A stretch of 64,000 bases of DNA, taken from the NCBI GenBank assembly GCA_932294295.1, contig OW028579.1:4249370-4313369 (forward strand), written 5' to 3'. The position numbers and the translations under genes are program-made. Below, piece by piece: positions 47,233 to 54,305 of this stretch (the first letter of the stretch is position 1; every line of letters begins with the position of its first letter). This stretch comes from Alitta virens. Its lineage: Eukaryota > Annelida > Polychaeta > Phyllodocida > Nereididae. The notes below the pieces were generated by a model. It was given only the letters and a program-made list of their open reading frames with translations. It made no database searches and was not told where the DNA came from.

Positions 47233-48805
47233 CTTTGAATATCTATCAATAAATCAATCAATTTGAATACTAATCAATCAATCAAATTAAATCTAACTAA
47301 ATCCACTCAAATCCAACCAGTCAATCTATCAATCAATCATAACTAACTCTGCGAATAACAAATCAACCAATAACTCAACCCAATAAATAAATAAATTGTT
47401 ACCGCATATTAGCATGCATCACATTTCACTCTAATCCCCCACTTCACTCGAGTTACCCAATAACCTTTGACCTTTAATTTAATAGACTGGCATTAAAGCC
47501 TCTATGGCTTTTATATCATATAAAATCCTTATTATCATACATTAACAATAATTAATTGTCAGTTCTACAACAAATCCATCCATATATGCACTGCTAACAT
47601 TGATTTTGTTTTTCTTCTTCTAAATTTCCATTATTTGGATTTAAATGAATTATGTTCGTAAAACATTTATTCTCCAAAATGATCTAAATACTTATTATAT
47701 TTAACATAACACACATGCTATATGACATAAACAACAAATTTAAATTCATACTGAAATTCAATAATTTATATTTGGGTGGGTAATTAGTCATACCTTGATT
47801 AATTAATATATACAGCTGTGGTTCAACTGATTCACAATTACTAATGGACCGTCAATAATTAACAGAAAGAAAAAAATATCTTACCAAACAGCTTGCTTCA
47901 CATAGCTTTCCAAGCTTAGGTCTGATGAATGGACTGAAAGTATAATAAAATATATTATACACATATTTGATAGACCAATAGTAAAATCAAATATATATTG
48001 TCAAATCAAATATATTAAATATATTACACACATTTTTTGATCATACATTATTTATTACATATATGTAGTGTACTGCATTATATTGGTGTTTATTTACATG
48101 CATCATCACAAACTAGGCTTCATTTAATATATGAATTAATCTATGGAATCACACACACATACATATATATAATCTATATTATAACCATAATTATATAAGG
48201 CCTATATGAGATGTATAATTCATACATATAACCTTCTATAGACTATAAGCCTAATAATAGTGGTAATAAAATTATGGCTGATTAATATATATATATAGGA
48301 CCTCCATTTCGAGGCTTAATTAACATCAGATGATGAACTTACACACACACATATATATATATACAAGATGGTCACACTTTAATTTTTTTATTTTTTTTGG
48401 TTCAATTAATGTCTTTATTACTGAGAGTTGATAATTAATACCTGAGGTAATTAAGTGCAACATTAGTCCTAGGTAACTATTTATCTACTTTATTTAATTA
48501 GAACCATAGACCCAACTACGGCAATTTCAAGCTCTGTTAAACCTGCATAGACCTTGACTAGTACATAAACACTAGCACACTAGCAATGTTGATACCAGAG
48601 CTTAGTAGCAGCTGCAGCTAGGTCTATGGGCCTAATCACTGCATGCAGTGGCAACCATCAGCTGCAGTCAGCAACTGCAGCACACAGCCTTCAAGATATC
48701 TCACAGTACTCACTTGGTTTGTCGCCATAAAAATGACTGTATTGGCAGAGGAACGGTCGGATCCCCTTCAAAATCATCGCCATCTGCTTTCTTTCTTTTC
48801 GGCAT
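6311..48805 (-). CDS. unc80: UNC80 homologue, NALCN channel complex scaffold; 5' 36 coding exons, gene continues left of the window
   Basis: UNC80 is a very large cytoplasmic scaffold that, with UNC79, supports the sodium-leak channel NALCN and neuronal resting excitability. I find 36 coding exons on the minus strand whose order, GT-AG sites and phases all join: 48805-48714, 47933-47885, 45719-45570, 44986-44712, 44518-44351, 43974-43763, 34848-34665, 34194-33948, 33621-33407, 32782-32606, 30009-29790, 29515-29399, 28928-28774, 28469-28228, 27652-27492, 27026-26881, 26203-26077, 25422-25269, 24425-24277, 21808-21623, 21282-21070, 20735-20600, 20033-19785, 18422-18297, 18020-17922, 17527-17337, 16957-16742, 15616-15584, 14894-14694, 14286-14148, 13524-13416, 12639-12567, 12223-12089, 11253-11067, 8682-8533, 6445-6311. 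They total 5,818 nt, or 1,939 codons plus one base, about 60% of the vertebrate protein of roughly 3,250 residues. Identification rests on collinear similarity to remembered vertebrate UNC80 along the whole length. Exon 36 ends in phase 1, and no later exon was found in 1-6310. Confidence 0.93.
6446..8532. other. unc80 intron 35
   Basis: No gene recognised. It holds a small hairpin at 6718-6761 (ccacctggtgt and its complement around an AT-rich loop). The short frames at 7314-7538 and 8164-8349 have no coding character. Confidence 0.5.
9059..9092. repeat. (ACT)n microsatellite
   Basis: About eleven trinucleotide units (tactactactac with one att interruption) in unc80 intron 34. Confidence 0.9.
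10495..10574. mobile_element. short MITE, family GGGCTGTTC, copy 1
   Basis: 80-bp inverted repeat: left end agggctgttcatttaaa and the reverse complement of the right end agggctgttccatttaaa, flanking ggggtgga/tccacccc. The longer relative at 13682-13899 has the same ends. No protein; non-autonomous. Confidence 0.6.
11275..11780. repeat. tandem duplication of ~235 bp beside unc80 exon 34
   Basis: Two diverged units start at about 11282 and 11518. Shared blocks are gcagttgtca-like starts, ttgaatcca, tagttgaatcagag, gtcgaatcc, tgcctg-aa and ttcatgcgat. Unit 2 holds a G homopolymer at 11641-11660. The duplication begins within 30 bases upstream of the exon 34 acceptor, so it forms part of the intron 33 3' end. 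Confidence 0.7.
12089..14894 (-). CDS. unc80: unc80 exons 29-33
   Basis: Exon 29 (14894-14694) ends MMKYLRTQ, matching vertebrate MLKYIRLQ. Exon 30 (14286-14148) has IISKAAPILAEDTF and LPVAWELLLENDQELAAAA. Exon 31 (13524-13416) has TVFILSSVKASDQVQELMM. Exon 32 (12639-12567, 73 nt) has LWRFRYQIWPRMEDGAQMFF. Exon 33 (12223-12089) has VPPPSIDFVLPSPTVGMP and DPPWMPH. This is the best-conserved stretch in the window and fixes the family assignment. Confidence 0.95.
12981..13394. mobile_element. MITE, 414 bp, with long subterminal inverted repeats
   Basis: The ends are tagaggagaggcaaact and, reverse-complemented from the right, tagaggataggcaaact. A second inverted block lies further in (ggtgacacgtaaagacctga at 13025-13044 and its complement at 13342-13361). 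TA lies at both ends, fitting a TA-targeting (Tc1/mariner-type) non-autonomous element. It ends only 21 bases from the exon 31 donor. Confidence 0.65.
13682..13899. mobile_element. MITE, family GGGCTGTTC, copy 2
   Basis: Left end gtgctgttccatttaaa and right end ttaatggaacagcccc, with long G and C runs inside each arm (13705-13719, 13816-13829 and 13864-13877). Same family as 10495-10574 but with about 140 bases more interior. Confidence 0.65.
15584..15616 (-). CDS. unc80: unc80 exon 28: 33-nt microexon
   Basis: It encodes DGFILGDDYLE in frame (phase 0 on both sides), with acceptor TTGTACAG and donor GTAATA. Exons 27 and 29 also join in phase 0, so this 11-residue acidic/aromatic piece can be included or skipped without changing the frame, as expected for an alternative microexon. 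It lies in a variable linker, so conservation cannot be judged from here. Confidence 0.6.
16195..16300. repeat. interspersed repeat, diverged copy
   Basis: Contains caactgtaatgatgagatga and agaagccacaccatt, weakly like the repeat at 17655-17765 and 20068-20172. Weak match. Confidence 0.35.
16376..16558 (+). mobile_element. tRNA-derived SINE, family A, copy 2
   Basis: The head ccaagctcattggtcgcgtg resembles an A box, cgggttcgattccc is a B box, and the body cctaagttggatggctgttt and the end gtaaatccacccacc follow. It is the counterpart of copy 1 at 3417-3597 and of the truncated copies at 57176-57262 and 57307-57396. In unc80 intron 27. Confidence 0.8.
16742..20033 (-). CDS. unc80: unc80 exons 23-27
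   Basis: Exon 23 (20033-19785) has LKLIACQLLLEITTFLRETY. Exon 24 (18422-18297) has SDRKISFAVTG. Exon 25 (18020-17922, 99 nt) has SFNRSFKMKRG. Exon 26 (17527-17337) has SLKRSGSVKTRK and ends STYMPWIK. Exon 27 (16957-16742) has ICEHNSFCHPNCYERQRRSC, the conserved Cys/His cluster of UNC80 (CxH..CHPxCY...C), then a very charged KEKQREEAKKEEKKE tail. The junctions are phase 1, 1, 1, 0, 0. Confidence 0.9.
17655..17765. repeat. interspersed ~110-bp repeat, copy 1
   Basis: Shares tctcaatgctactggt, tctgaagctta, ccagttgccagagg, taatga-gaga, ataagg and tggagtccacatcatgttac with 20068-20172. The ends are not inverted repeats and the family is not recognised. In unc80 intron 25. Confidence 0.7.
18423..19784. 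other. unc80 intron 23
   Basis: AT-rich, no coding frame and no clear repeat seen. Confidence 0.5.
20068..20172. repeat. interspersed ~110-bp repeat, copy 2
   Basis: Same family and orientation as 17655-17765, with about 85% agreement by eye. In unc80 intron 22. Confidence 0.7.
20600..26203 (-). CDS. unc80: unc80 exons 17-22
   Basis: Exons 17-19 (26203-26077, 25422-25269, 24425-24277) encode a charged, Ser-rich, poorly conserved linker including RRSLFRRKTKK and KRKFSKFNIG. Exon 20 (21808-21623) has MLRFNFMLDCCQPGSIPD, exon 21 (21282-21070) has APVVARAALLLECSHFVNRC and the GDWPNWM motif, and exon 22 (20735-20600) has VEDEEEDYMDEG. The exon 20 acceptor is the AG at 21810-21809; the AG two bases upstream would hit a stop within eight codons. 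Confidence 0.9.
21930..22214. mobile_element. MITE, 285 bp, 24-bp terminal inverted repeats
   Basis: Left end cagtatagcggacccaaatt (then tatg) and right end, reverse-complemented, cagtatagcggacccagatt (then tatg): one mismatch in 24. The interior is non-coding. In unc80 intron 19. Confidence 0.75.
23260..24203. mobile_element. Tc1/mariner-like non-autonomous element, ~0.94 kb
   Basis: TA followed by cagggtgcggcataaaaaat at the left, and aggccgcaccctg followed by TA at the right. Reverse-complemented, the right end reads cagggtgcggcctaaaaact, so the inverted repeat runs about 28 bases with few mismatches. TA at both edges is the target duplication of the Tc1/mariner superfamily. The interior frames (for example 23257-23610) show no transposase-like motif. 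In unc80 intron 19. Confidence 0.8.
24649..24965. mobile_element. hAT-like MITE, ~317 bp
   Basis: The ends are agtgatgtcaatcagt and, reverse-complemented from the right, agtggtgtcacgatgatcgc. The sequence attctg occurs directly outside both ends (24642-24647 and 24967-24972), a partial target duplication. The interior has further complementary blocks (gttgatcaacagatgattga with ccgatgatcgag). In unc80 intron 18. Confidence 0.5.
26881..30009 (-). CDS. unc80: unc80 exons 11-16
   Basis: Exon 11 (30009-29790) has the conserved LQRSLTDSNISYS. Exon 12 (29515-29399) has CGVLLNIMNCLLDIGII. Exon 13 (28928-28774) is a Lys/Glu/Asp-rich low-complexity exon. Exon 14 (28469-28228) has GCPHGCGDGFRGNIGDHLR and IMDFLHSLLGFC. 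Exon 15 (27652-27492) has FQLLKPLVTRFV. Exon 16 (27026-26881) has DLYCDVRQFMNYVKEVKGG and FRRVALSGLSDALDK. Phases run 0, 0, 2, 1, 0, 2. Compared with vertebrate UNC80, the segment just before SLTDS (the FNTTLASFNVGYADFF region) has no counterpart here: either it is absent or an exon in 30010-32605 was missed. Confidence 0.9.
30610..31140 (+). mobile_element. LINE 3' end (CR1/L2/Jockey-like ORF2 C-terminus and 3' UTR)
   Basis: The frame ending in TAA at 30789-30791 reads YLGKAPHLWLHLSESLKE then SLKAFIKAFTKHKIKSY. This matches the very C-terminus of LINE ORF2 proteins, where a YxGxKxWNxLPxxLK...LxxFKxxLK block precedes the stop. The following 300 bases, including gaggggacaactta and gttgtctcctgttg, look like a LINE 3' UTR. 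The upstream part is missing (5' truncated). In unc80 intron 10. Confidence 0.6.
31557..32030. repeat. degenerate minisatellite, units of ~17-20 bp
   Basis: About twenty-five irregular units around gaggtggtcttaatagtg, with frequent substitutions (gtgatgtggttttaa, gaagtggtcttgtattgag). In unc80 intron 10. Confidence 0.75.
32606..34848 (-). CDS. unc80: unc80 exons 7-10
   Basis: Exon 7 (34848-34665) carries the conserved ASYFDVAVLRNLF and continues WALR|Y across the junction. Exon 8 (34194-33948) has a Pro-rich stretch (TNPTPPPVSPTPHTPPSP). Exon 9 (33621-33407) is acidic/Ser-rich. Exon 10 (32782-32606) has RSHRRKSLPH and an EEEEEEED run. For exon 9 a second donor at 33373-33372 (end 33374) would add 11 codons and keeps the same phase. 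I prefer 33407 because GTTAGG has a G at +5. Intron 6 (34849-43762) is the 8.9-kb intron that holds the inverted element pair. Confidence 0.85.
34888..34907. repeat. left remnant of the 44-bp satellite
   Basis: tagtatcgtgagtagtag and the following tatta equal the right half of the 44-bp unit found at 37877-38139 and 41539-42579. It shows that the inverted element pair was inserted into this satellite. Confidence 0.7.
36220..37506. mobile_element. TTAA-flanked element (piggyBac-like, non-autonomous), ~1.29 kb
   Basis: TTAA at 36216-36219 and at 37507-37510 flank the ends aggggaactaa and ttagttcccct, a perfect 11-bp inverted repeat. The inverted sister copy of element X lacks this stretch at the matching place, which supports a secondary insertion. 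A TTAA duplication is the hallmark of piggyBac elements. The open frames inside (36251-36436, 37200-37391) look non-coding. Confidence 0.65.
37621..37784. mobile_element. hAT-like MITE (~164-bp family), copy 2, inside element X
   Basis: Ends caggggcagatccaaaattg and ctttgaatctgctacag, with internal ctaagaaccccc repeats and a C run. Its mirror at 38235-38398 is also 164 bp, so this MITE entered element X before the two copies separated. It is related to 4745-4907 (shared ccaag-g-ggagg block and poly(C) before the right end). Confidence 0.65.
37877..38139 (+). repeat. 44-bp satellite, six units between the inverted copies
   Basis: The unit is gttgtagtaaacattttatt followed by tagctattgtgagtagtagtatta, repeated six times nearly perfectly in the same orientation as the larger array at 41539-42579. 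It forms the spacer between the two inverted copies of element X. Confidence 0.95.
38235..38398. mobile_element. hAT-like MITE (~164-bp family), copy 3, inside element X
   Basis: Mirror image of 37621-37784, the same length, with small differences in the homopolymer runs. Confidence 0.65.
39622..40202. mobile_element. 581-bp non-autonomous DNA element with 8-bp target duplication
   Basis: The target duplication CTGAGAAG lies at 39614-39621 and 40203-40210. The ends are ggagtatagtcaagtggtcc and, reverse-complemented, ggggtctagtcaagtggtcc; similarity continues inward (gcccgacaactggtcc). The arms are unusually GC-rich for this window and contain many short ggcccgcc/gactggtccg motifs. The 8-bp duplication fits hAT or P superfamilies. 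The open frames 39536-39811 and 39676-39976 cross the element edges or are low-complexity, so are not genes. Confidence 0.75.
41539..42579 (+). repeat. 44-bp satellite, ~23.7 units
   Basis: Near-identical tandem copies of the 44-bp unit described at 37877-38139, ending abruptly in tttatttag before cgtcgtttcaattcacgg. The high unit identity suggests recent expansion or gene conversion. In unc80 intron 6. Confidence 0.97.
42860..43226. mobile_element. possible hAT-like MITE remnant
   Basis: Left part with alternating acgatacgatacgtatcacg and right part with cgagtatcgttataatg. The right edge gtgtacaaccctaggca resembles the TAGGGTTGTACAC end of hAT MITEs. The left boundary is not resolved. Confidence 0.35.
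43451..43729 (+). mobile_element. tRNA-derived SINE, family B, copy 1
   Basis: tRNA-like head ggggtggtctagtggtaaag (A box) and gttcaatcccagg (B box), followed by a conserved body with ccagctggatgtcgtttgga and atgagacgttaaattgg. The copy at 55850-56098 matches in inverse orientation. It lies just downstream of unc80 exon 6, in intron 6. Confidence 0.8.
43763..44986 (-). CDS. unc80: unc80 exons 4-6
   Basis: Exon 4 (44986-44712) has ETKLLYTLHWIILDA, ERFGG and LQLFVYLFAPILQSM, all strongly UNC80-like. Exon 5 (44518-44351) has AVKPKRNILKAN, the counterpart of the vertebrate VKPIRNIITAK. Exon 6 (43974-43763) is poorly conserved but has CEVCNSAVQSKNGETSCKCG, a Cys-x2-Cys...Cys-x-Cys spacing that could be a small metal-binding loop (speculative). 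Exon 6 has two near acceptors (TGTAG at 43975 and GAGCAG six bases further in); both keep the frame. Confidence 0.85.
45421..45478. repeat. near-perfect palindrome in unc80 intron 3
   Basis: Arms of 26 bp (gtcataacggctacacgcga then aaacgg) with one mismatch and a 6-base loop ttgtag. CpG-rich in an AT-rich intron, it could extrude as a hairpin. No flanking target duplication was recognised. Confidence 0.9.
45570..48805 (-). CDS. unc80: unc80 exons 1-3: N-terminal conserved block
   Basis: Exon 1 (48805-48714) starts MPKRKKADGDD and carries the conserved PLPIQSFLWRQT. The ATG is the first in frame, matching the short basic N-terminus of vertebrate UNC80. Exon 2 (47933-47885) is only 49 nt and encodes PFIRPKLGKLCEASC. 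Exon 3 (45719-45570, 150 nt) encodes SFERVLVQNILHGISPSLCE and HVMHCATTLLSARK. Phases 2, 0, 0 join without a gap. Intron 2 (45720-47884) holds the tetranucleotide array at about 47148. Confidence 0.93.
45900..47100. other. unc80 intron 2, region rich in TGACCTT/AAGGTCA blocks
   Basis: Many short blocks of the type gaccttgaccatttgacc, aaggtcaaattt and gacctaaaatttgacc occur in both orientations, as in old decayed repeats of marine invertebrate genomes. No coding frame and no clear ends. Confidence 0.4.
47148..47232. repeat. (AATC)n tetranucleotide array
   Basis: About twenty units of atca/atcg, with three cgat variants near 47168. Diverged units continue to about 47340. Confidence 0.93.
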
Positions 48806-49500
48806 TTTGATTTCTCACTGCAGATCTCTAAAATATCCCGTTTTCTGAAAAATACTAGCAGTCATGACAAGCTCCCGCGGCTCCATCACGAAGGCTGGTG
48901 ATCAAAGCTCATTTGCATACGGCCAGCCCATTAATCACTAGGGGGCGCGATAGTACGGCACAACAGCGCCACTAGTGTTCAGGTAATGCGTCTACTGAAT
49001 TTCATAGCTCTAGGCAAGGGCTAAATTACTATAAGGTAGAGGCTCCTATAATCAAGTCGAGTAACATGAGCAGGGAAAAGATGGTGAATTCGGCGCGTGA
49101 AAAACTGAATTCGGCGAATCAGAATTGCCCTGGGAGCGCTGCCACACCTCTGACAAAAGAACTTCAATTGAAAATGGTTATAGATCTTCGCCTAGCTTTC
49201 TTTAGGAAGATGCAATAAACAGGAAATTTGTGTCTCTTGATATTTCTCTTAATGCATATGAATCTGATATAGAATATTATGGAAAAAGTACATTATGCTG
49301 ACCCAAACTTATTACATATTTAGCGAGCCTTTTTGTCATGCCTATGAGTATGACGTCATATCCCTGAATTTAATGAATGACACAAAAAACGATCGCGACC
49401 GCTTTTTTAATTTAGTAACTTGAAATTCAGTATTTTTTTTTTATGATCTCAGCAGCAGTGTGGCATCATAGAGCTCTAGGTTGCGTCATGTGGTCATTAC
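48806..49500. promoter_or_regulatory. upstream region of unc80
   Basis: The first 170 bases upstream of the start codon are the most GC/CpG-rich nearby (gctcccgcggctcc, tagggggcgcgatagtacgg) and lack a TATA box at a usual distance, fitting a CpG-type promoter on the minus strand. Placement is inferred from position only. Confidence 0.35.
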
Positions 49501-49502
49501 AA

Positions 49503-49648
49503 TCTTAAGTTGGTCCCCTCCTCCGCTGGTGTGGTCCCCTCCTCCGCTGGTGCAAAGGTCTACAGAGAAGGAGACTGCGGTTCCAGTGCTAGACTGCGGT
49601 TCCAGTGCTAGACTGCGGTTCCAGTGCTAGACTGCGGTTCCAGTGCTA
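49503..49648. repeat. two short tandem repeats
   Basis: Two units of tggtcccctcctccgctggtg, then four exact 19-bp units gactgcggttccagtgcta at about 49573-49648. Confidence 0.9.
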
Positions 49649-50149
49649 TTGCAATCTCAAATTGTAACATCACAGATGCCTCACTGAGTTTATATTGTGC
49701 GGTCGCAGCATGAAGTCCTTACATTTAGTTTTAGATCATCAATTTGTCATAATTTATAACCTTAGAAGTACATGTCAAATTATAATAATGAAATGAGAAG
49801 ATGCAATTATGACGGAGACCCCTCAAGCTAGCAGAGCTAACTACGAGTGCTTATGAGGGGTCACCAATGAAATGAGATATGAGATTCATGAGTGACATGG
49901 AATGGAGTTAATGGATGATTATGTACTGGTGTTCCCATTACACATAGAATATAGGATAAGTTACGTTTGGCAAATAAAACAATTTCTTATAATACATCTA
50001 TCGCTGTATGAGGCCCCATTTAAGCTCGTAATTCCTATAGGACTAAATACACTTGGGAATTGCAGGAATTGGATGAGTTATAAACAAGGTCTCAGATAAA
50101 TATAGAATTCTAAATAGAATTGGACTGGATAACTTCTCATGGGTCTTAT

Positions 50150-50505
50150 GTATTCCTAGGATACAAAATATCATGGCGCTATTTTGTATTCCACGGAATA
50201 CATTATAGCAATTTTTTGATGCTTCAGAATACAATATAGCTACTCACTATTTTGTATTCCACATAATATACGTTATAGCGATATTTTTGATGCTTCAAAA
50301 TGTGACTCACTATTTTGCATTCCACATAATATACGTTATAGCGATATTTTTGATGCTTCAAAATGCGACTCACTATTGTGTATTCCACATAATATACATT
50401 ATAGCGATATTTTTGATGCTTCAAAATGCTTAATAGTGATTTTCTATTTTGTATTCCACGGAATACATTATAGCAATATTTTTGATGCTTCAGAATACAA
50501 TAAAC
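50150..50505. repeat. minisatellite, units of ~65-70 bp
   Basis: Five units contain attttgtattccac, ataatatacgttatagcgat and atttttgatgcttcaaaatg. The third and fourth are nearly identical; the outer two use ggaatacattatagcaat. Open minus-strand frames through it are repeat artefacts. Confidence 0.9.
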
Positions 50506-50884
50506 TATTGAATGGGTTGAGCATGGCAATACTATGATCAAATATTTAATAATTGCACATGAATTGTACAACATTTACGGCTGTCATTGCTAATTATGGG
50601 ATGCTAAGGAATACATATTATGAAGGAAGCAACACAATTTATAACATTTTTTTCCAGATTTTCCAATATTATGAACAAATAAAATATGATAAAACAAATT
50701 TAAAAAAGAAGATTACAATTGAAAGTAATATAATCTAGATACATCACTGGCAAAATGTTAGTGGTGTAAGGATCATAGAGTCATTGATATGAGGGTTTGA
50801 AAGAGTACTTGTCCAAATTTCATATTTTCCTTATTAAATAAAATTATCTGACTTAAATGGTCATGAAACCCCCAAAAAGGTATC

Positions 50885-51485
50885 TCTACACTATTTATAA
50901 CCTATTCTTACAAAGTTTTGTATGCATGTAGGTGCAGTAGTGTGTCCTGATCTGGAAACAGGAATGTTTATGTTTTTAGTTGTTGTTTTTTTCTCTAAAA
51001 TTTTAAAACACAGCTCAGATATGTCAATGTGACTATCAAAATGCACAGCTAAGCTACATAGAGTAATAACATAGAGTAATAACATGATAGTGTAAGTGCA
51101 TTAATGGTAGAGTTCTGCTCCGAAAAACACAATTTTTAGCATTTTTTTCCATTATTTTGTTATTAGCATGAAATGAATATCAAAATAAGTAGGAATATTG
51201 CCCAAATTTTGAAAATTCTATATTATTTACGGCCATGAGATCACTACACTATTTTAGACATATTATGACCAAGTTTTAAGCATGTAGGTGCAGTATTGTC
51301 AAAGTTCTGCTCCGGAAACAAAAATATATATATTTAATATTTTTTTCTATTTTTTCCAATTTTTGTACAACATAGCCAACATATGTCAATGTGACTATCA
51401 AAAGGCACCACTAGGCCATATAGAGTATTACTTTATGCAATTTTGTTAGGGTAAGTGCATTAGTGTTAGAGTTCTGCTCCGGAAA
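50885..51485. repeat. direct duplication, units ~330 bp
   Basis: Blocks such as gcatgtaggtgcagta, agttctgctccg-aaa, atgtcaatgtgactatcaaa, aggc-atatagagtat and gtaagtgcatta occur twice in the same order, with about 330 bases between corresponding positions. Confidence 0.7.
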
Positions 51486-52169
51486 CTAAAGTGTTAAGTC
51501 TGCCCTTCCGCCCTTCCACCCGTCCGTCCGCCCGACCGTCGGACGGACATTGATGATAGCAAAAACCCTTTTCGAACTTCATTATAGCATAAGTGGCTAT
51601 GCAAAATATATCAAGACAATCTATTTAGAAAAATATCCGATACAATTTTTTATTAATGATTGTTATATATGCAATATTAATAATAGACTTTAATTATGTG
51701 AAATTTTAATTGTAATAGGGCATGCCCAGCTATCTTTTCTTTGGTCCTCCTTCCCCTTTTCATCTTTTGTGTCCGTGGTTCCTGCGGGATTCATCTTTCA
51801 CCCCTTCTTAATCTTGTTCCTTTTGTATCTATCGGTTCCTTTCGGGATTCCTTTACTTTTTTCTTAATATCATGCCATTTGATTATCATATATAAATAGC
51901 ATTTCAAAATGTAGCTCAGTGCTTTCAACAAAATATGTAACTAAATTATTCATGTTTTATTTTTTTTCTATTTTTTGACAATGATCTCAACTGAATGGAT
52001 TGGAAGGGGATCTTCTGAAATCAAGGGTGGCACCTCAGTAGCGATATATATTTATCTTGGAGGTGTCACCCTTATTACATATATATGTCATGTTCATGCA
52101 CCACGTGTGTCGTAATGATATCTGTACAACTAAATGCATATATGTAATATGAATAAAATGATTCTGAGT

Positions 52170-53400
52170 TCTGAGTTTAGAGGATGAGGAGGTGAGGAGA
52201 CCTAGTGGGATACCCCCAAGCTAGTGGCACCCCCTCTCAGAGAGTTAGGATACCCCAATTAAGCTTGTTGGACTCTAATGGAGTCTCCTCTTCAGGAGGT
52301 GAAGAAACCCAATGGGACACCCCTAAGCTAGTGAAAAGTAGAGAATGAACTTCAATGAGGAGATGAGGAAACCCAGCAGGATATATGGACCTTGGGTGAC
52401 CCAATGGGATACCCCAGTGGCACTGAGGAAGTGAGGAGACCCTATGGGATACCCCAATGGTACTGAGGAAGTGAGGAGACCCTATGGGATACCCTAATGG
52501 TACTGAGGAAGTGAGGAGACCCTATGGGATACCCCAATGGTACTGAGGAAGTGAGGAGACCCAATGGGATACCTCAGTGGCACTGAGGAAGTGAAGTGAC
52601 CCAATGGGATATCCATAAGATACTGAGGACCTATGATGACCCAGTCGGACACCTCAATTATACTGAGGAAGTGAGACCAGTGGGATACCCATAAGATACT
52701 GCGGACCTAGGATGACTCAGTGGGCCACCCAAATGGTACTGAGGAAGTGAGGAGACCCAGTGAGACACCCGAACGGTACTGAGGAAGTGAGGAGACCCAG
52801 TGGGACACCCCAATGGTACTGAGGAAGTGAGACCCAGTGGGATATCCTGTTGGGTCTCCTCACCTCCTCACTCTCTAACTGGGGTCCCACTAGGTCATGG
52901 AGTATTCCATTGGGTGCCTATGGGTGTCTCACTGAGTCTCCTAACTTCCTTGTTACCATTGGGGTGTTGTATCAAATTGGGTCCTCCTAGGTCCTCAGTA
53001 TCTTATGGGTATCCCACTGGGTCTCCTCTCTTCCTCACTCTCAAACAGGGAATTGTCCCACTAGGTCTGAGTAGCTTAGGGGTATCCCATTGGTCTCCTC
53101 ACTTCCTCAGTACCATTGGGGTTTCCCAATGGGTCTCCTCACTTCCTCACTCTCTAACATAGGTCCCACTAGGTTTGAGTAGCTTAGGGTATCCCGTTGG
53201 GTCTCCTTGCCTCCTAATCTGAGAGGGGGTCCCATTAGCTTAGGGGTATCCCATTGGGACTCCTCGCTTCCTCACTTCTAACATGGATCCTATATTTCTG
53301 AGTAGCTTATATAAACTGGGTATTCCAATGGGTCTCCTCGCCTTCTCATCTCGAAGATCCCATTGTATCTTCTCACTTCCTCTCCCTAACATGGGTCCGA
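52170..53400. repeat. 40-bp minisatellite arranged as a large inverted repeat
   Basis: Up to about 52845 the strand reads units such as actgaggaagtgaggagacc plus catgggatacccc, with a clean 40-bp period at 52441-52560. From about 52850 onward the same motif appears reverse-complemented (gggtctcctcacttcctcag, tatcccattggg), more diverged. The long open frame 52800-53162 is a repeat product, not a gene. Confidence 0.85.
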
Positions 53401-53975
53401 CTAAAGGTCTGAGCTTGGGGTGAGATCCACCTTTAGGGTTAAATGATTGGTTCTAACTCCCCCTCCCCCTTCAGAACTGTATGCACAAATGTATTCAAGG
53501 GCTGAACATTTAATTCTACTTTTTATAATATATATGGTGGAAAAAACAATACTTCCATTTTGTGCAGAATTAATTTTTATTTTCTTCTTAAATGAACTAA
53601 ACAAAGAGTAGAGCTTCATTATATGATTTCTCGTTCAGAATCGGCTCCACGTCATCTGAAATAAATGGTTCGAAGTGAAACCAAGGCATATAATAAAGTA
53701 CTTAAAGATGGTGGGAAGGGGGTCCATAAAACAATATTTTGTTGGCCAAATTGGGGTCAGACTTCCTAAACCAAGATTTATTACCATATATGTTATATGA
53801 CTTCCAATGGTATTTTGCAAAACTCATTGCCTATTGAAATTATGTTCAGGTAGTTGGTTGAGTAGGTGGTTGAGATATCAATCATTTAGAGGGACTGTTG
53901 AAATGGAAAAACACGAATCCATACAGGCCATATAATATCATTATATAGTTACGATTGTACACTTGTTAATAATGT
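53401..53975. other. spacer downstream of the metalloproteinase gene
   Basis: No gene or repeat seen. The short minus-strand frames at 53401-53619 and 53635-53820 lack coding character. Confidence 0.4.
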
Positions 53976-53979
53976 TGTT

Positions 53980-53985
53980 TTTATT
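53980..53985 (-). terminator. poly(A) signal of the metalloproteinase gene
   Basis: AATAAA on the minus strand, 45 bases after the stop codon at 54030. The distance implies a short 3' UTR. Confidence 0.55.
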
Positions 53986-54029
53986 TACTGTGTAACAATG
54001 CATTTACATACTTGTACTTTAGTATGTCT

Positions 54030-54305
54030 TTATCCGTAATGGTGGCCTCCATAGCTGCCGCCGTAGCCATCTCCATAGCTGCCGCTGTAGTGACCTCCGT
54101 AGCTGCCGCCGTAGGGATCTCCATAGCTGCCACCATAGTGACCTCCATAGCTGCCGCCGTAGGGATCTCCATAGCTGCCACCATAGTGACCTCCATAGCT
54201 GCCGCCCCCATAGCTGCCGCCGTAGTAAGGATATCTGCCATAAGATGGATATCCACCGGGATAGTAAGGATATCGATAATTGGGATATCTCGGTTTCTCA
54301 ACGTA
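54030..54305 (-). CDS. C-terminal Gly/Tyr/Ser/His repeat of the metalloproteinase (last exon, tail)
   Basis: Codons from QYVEKPRYP onward give a first Tyr/Pro-rich part and then a 16-residue repeat [16 protein letters not shown], present about three times with small changes (GHYS, GDGY). It ends GGHHYG and stop TAA. The reading frame is fixed by the phase-1 junction with the catalytic exon; other frames of the same DNA are also open but do not join. Such Gly/Tyr/Ser sequence is typical of extracellular structural or adhesive proteins. Confidence 0.8.
   Translation of the reverse strand, partial: YVEKPRYPNYRYPYYPGGYPSYGRYPYYGGSYGGGSYGGHYGGSYGDPYGGSYGGHYGGSYGDPYGGSYGGHYSGSYGDGYGGSYGGHHYG

Noticed and set aside
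52800..53162. 120-residue open frame
   Set aside because: It reads through the inverted 40-bp minisatellite and has repeat-derived composition.
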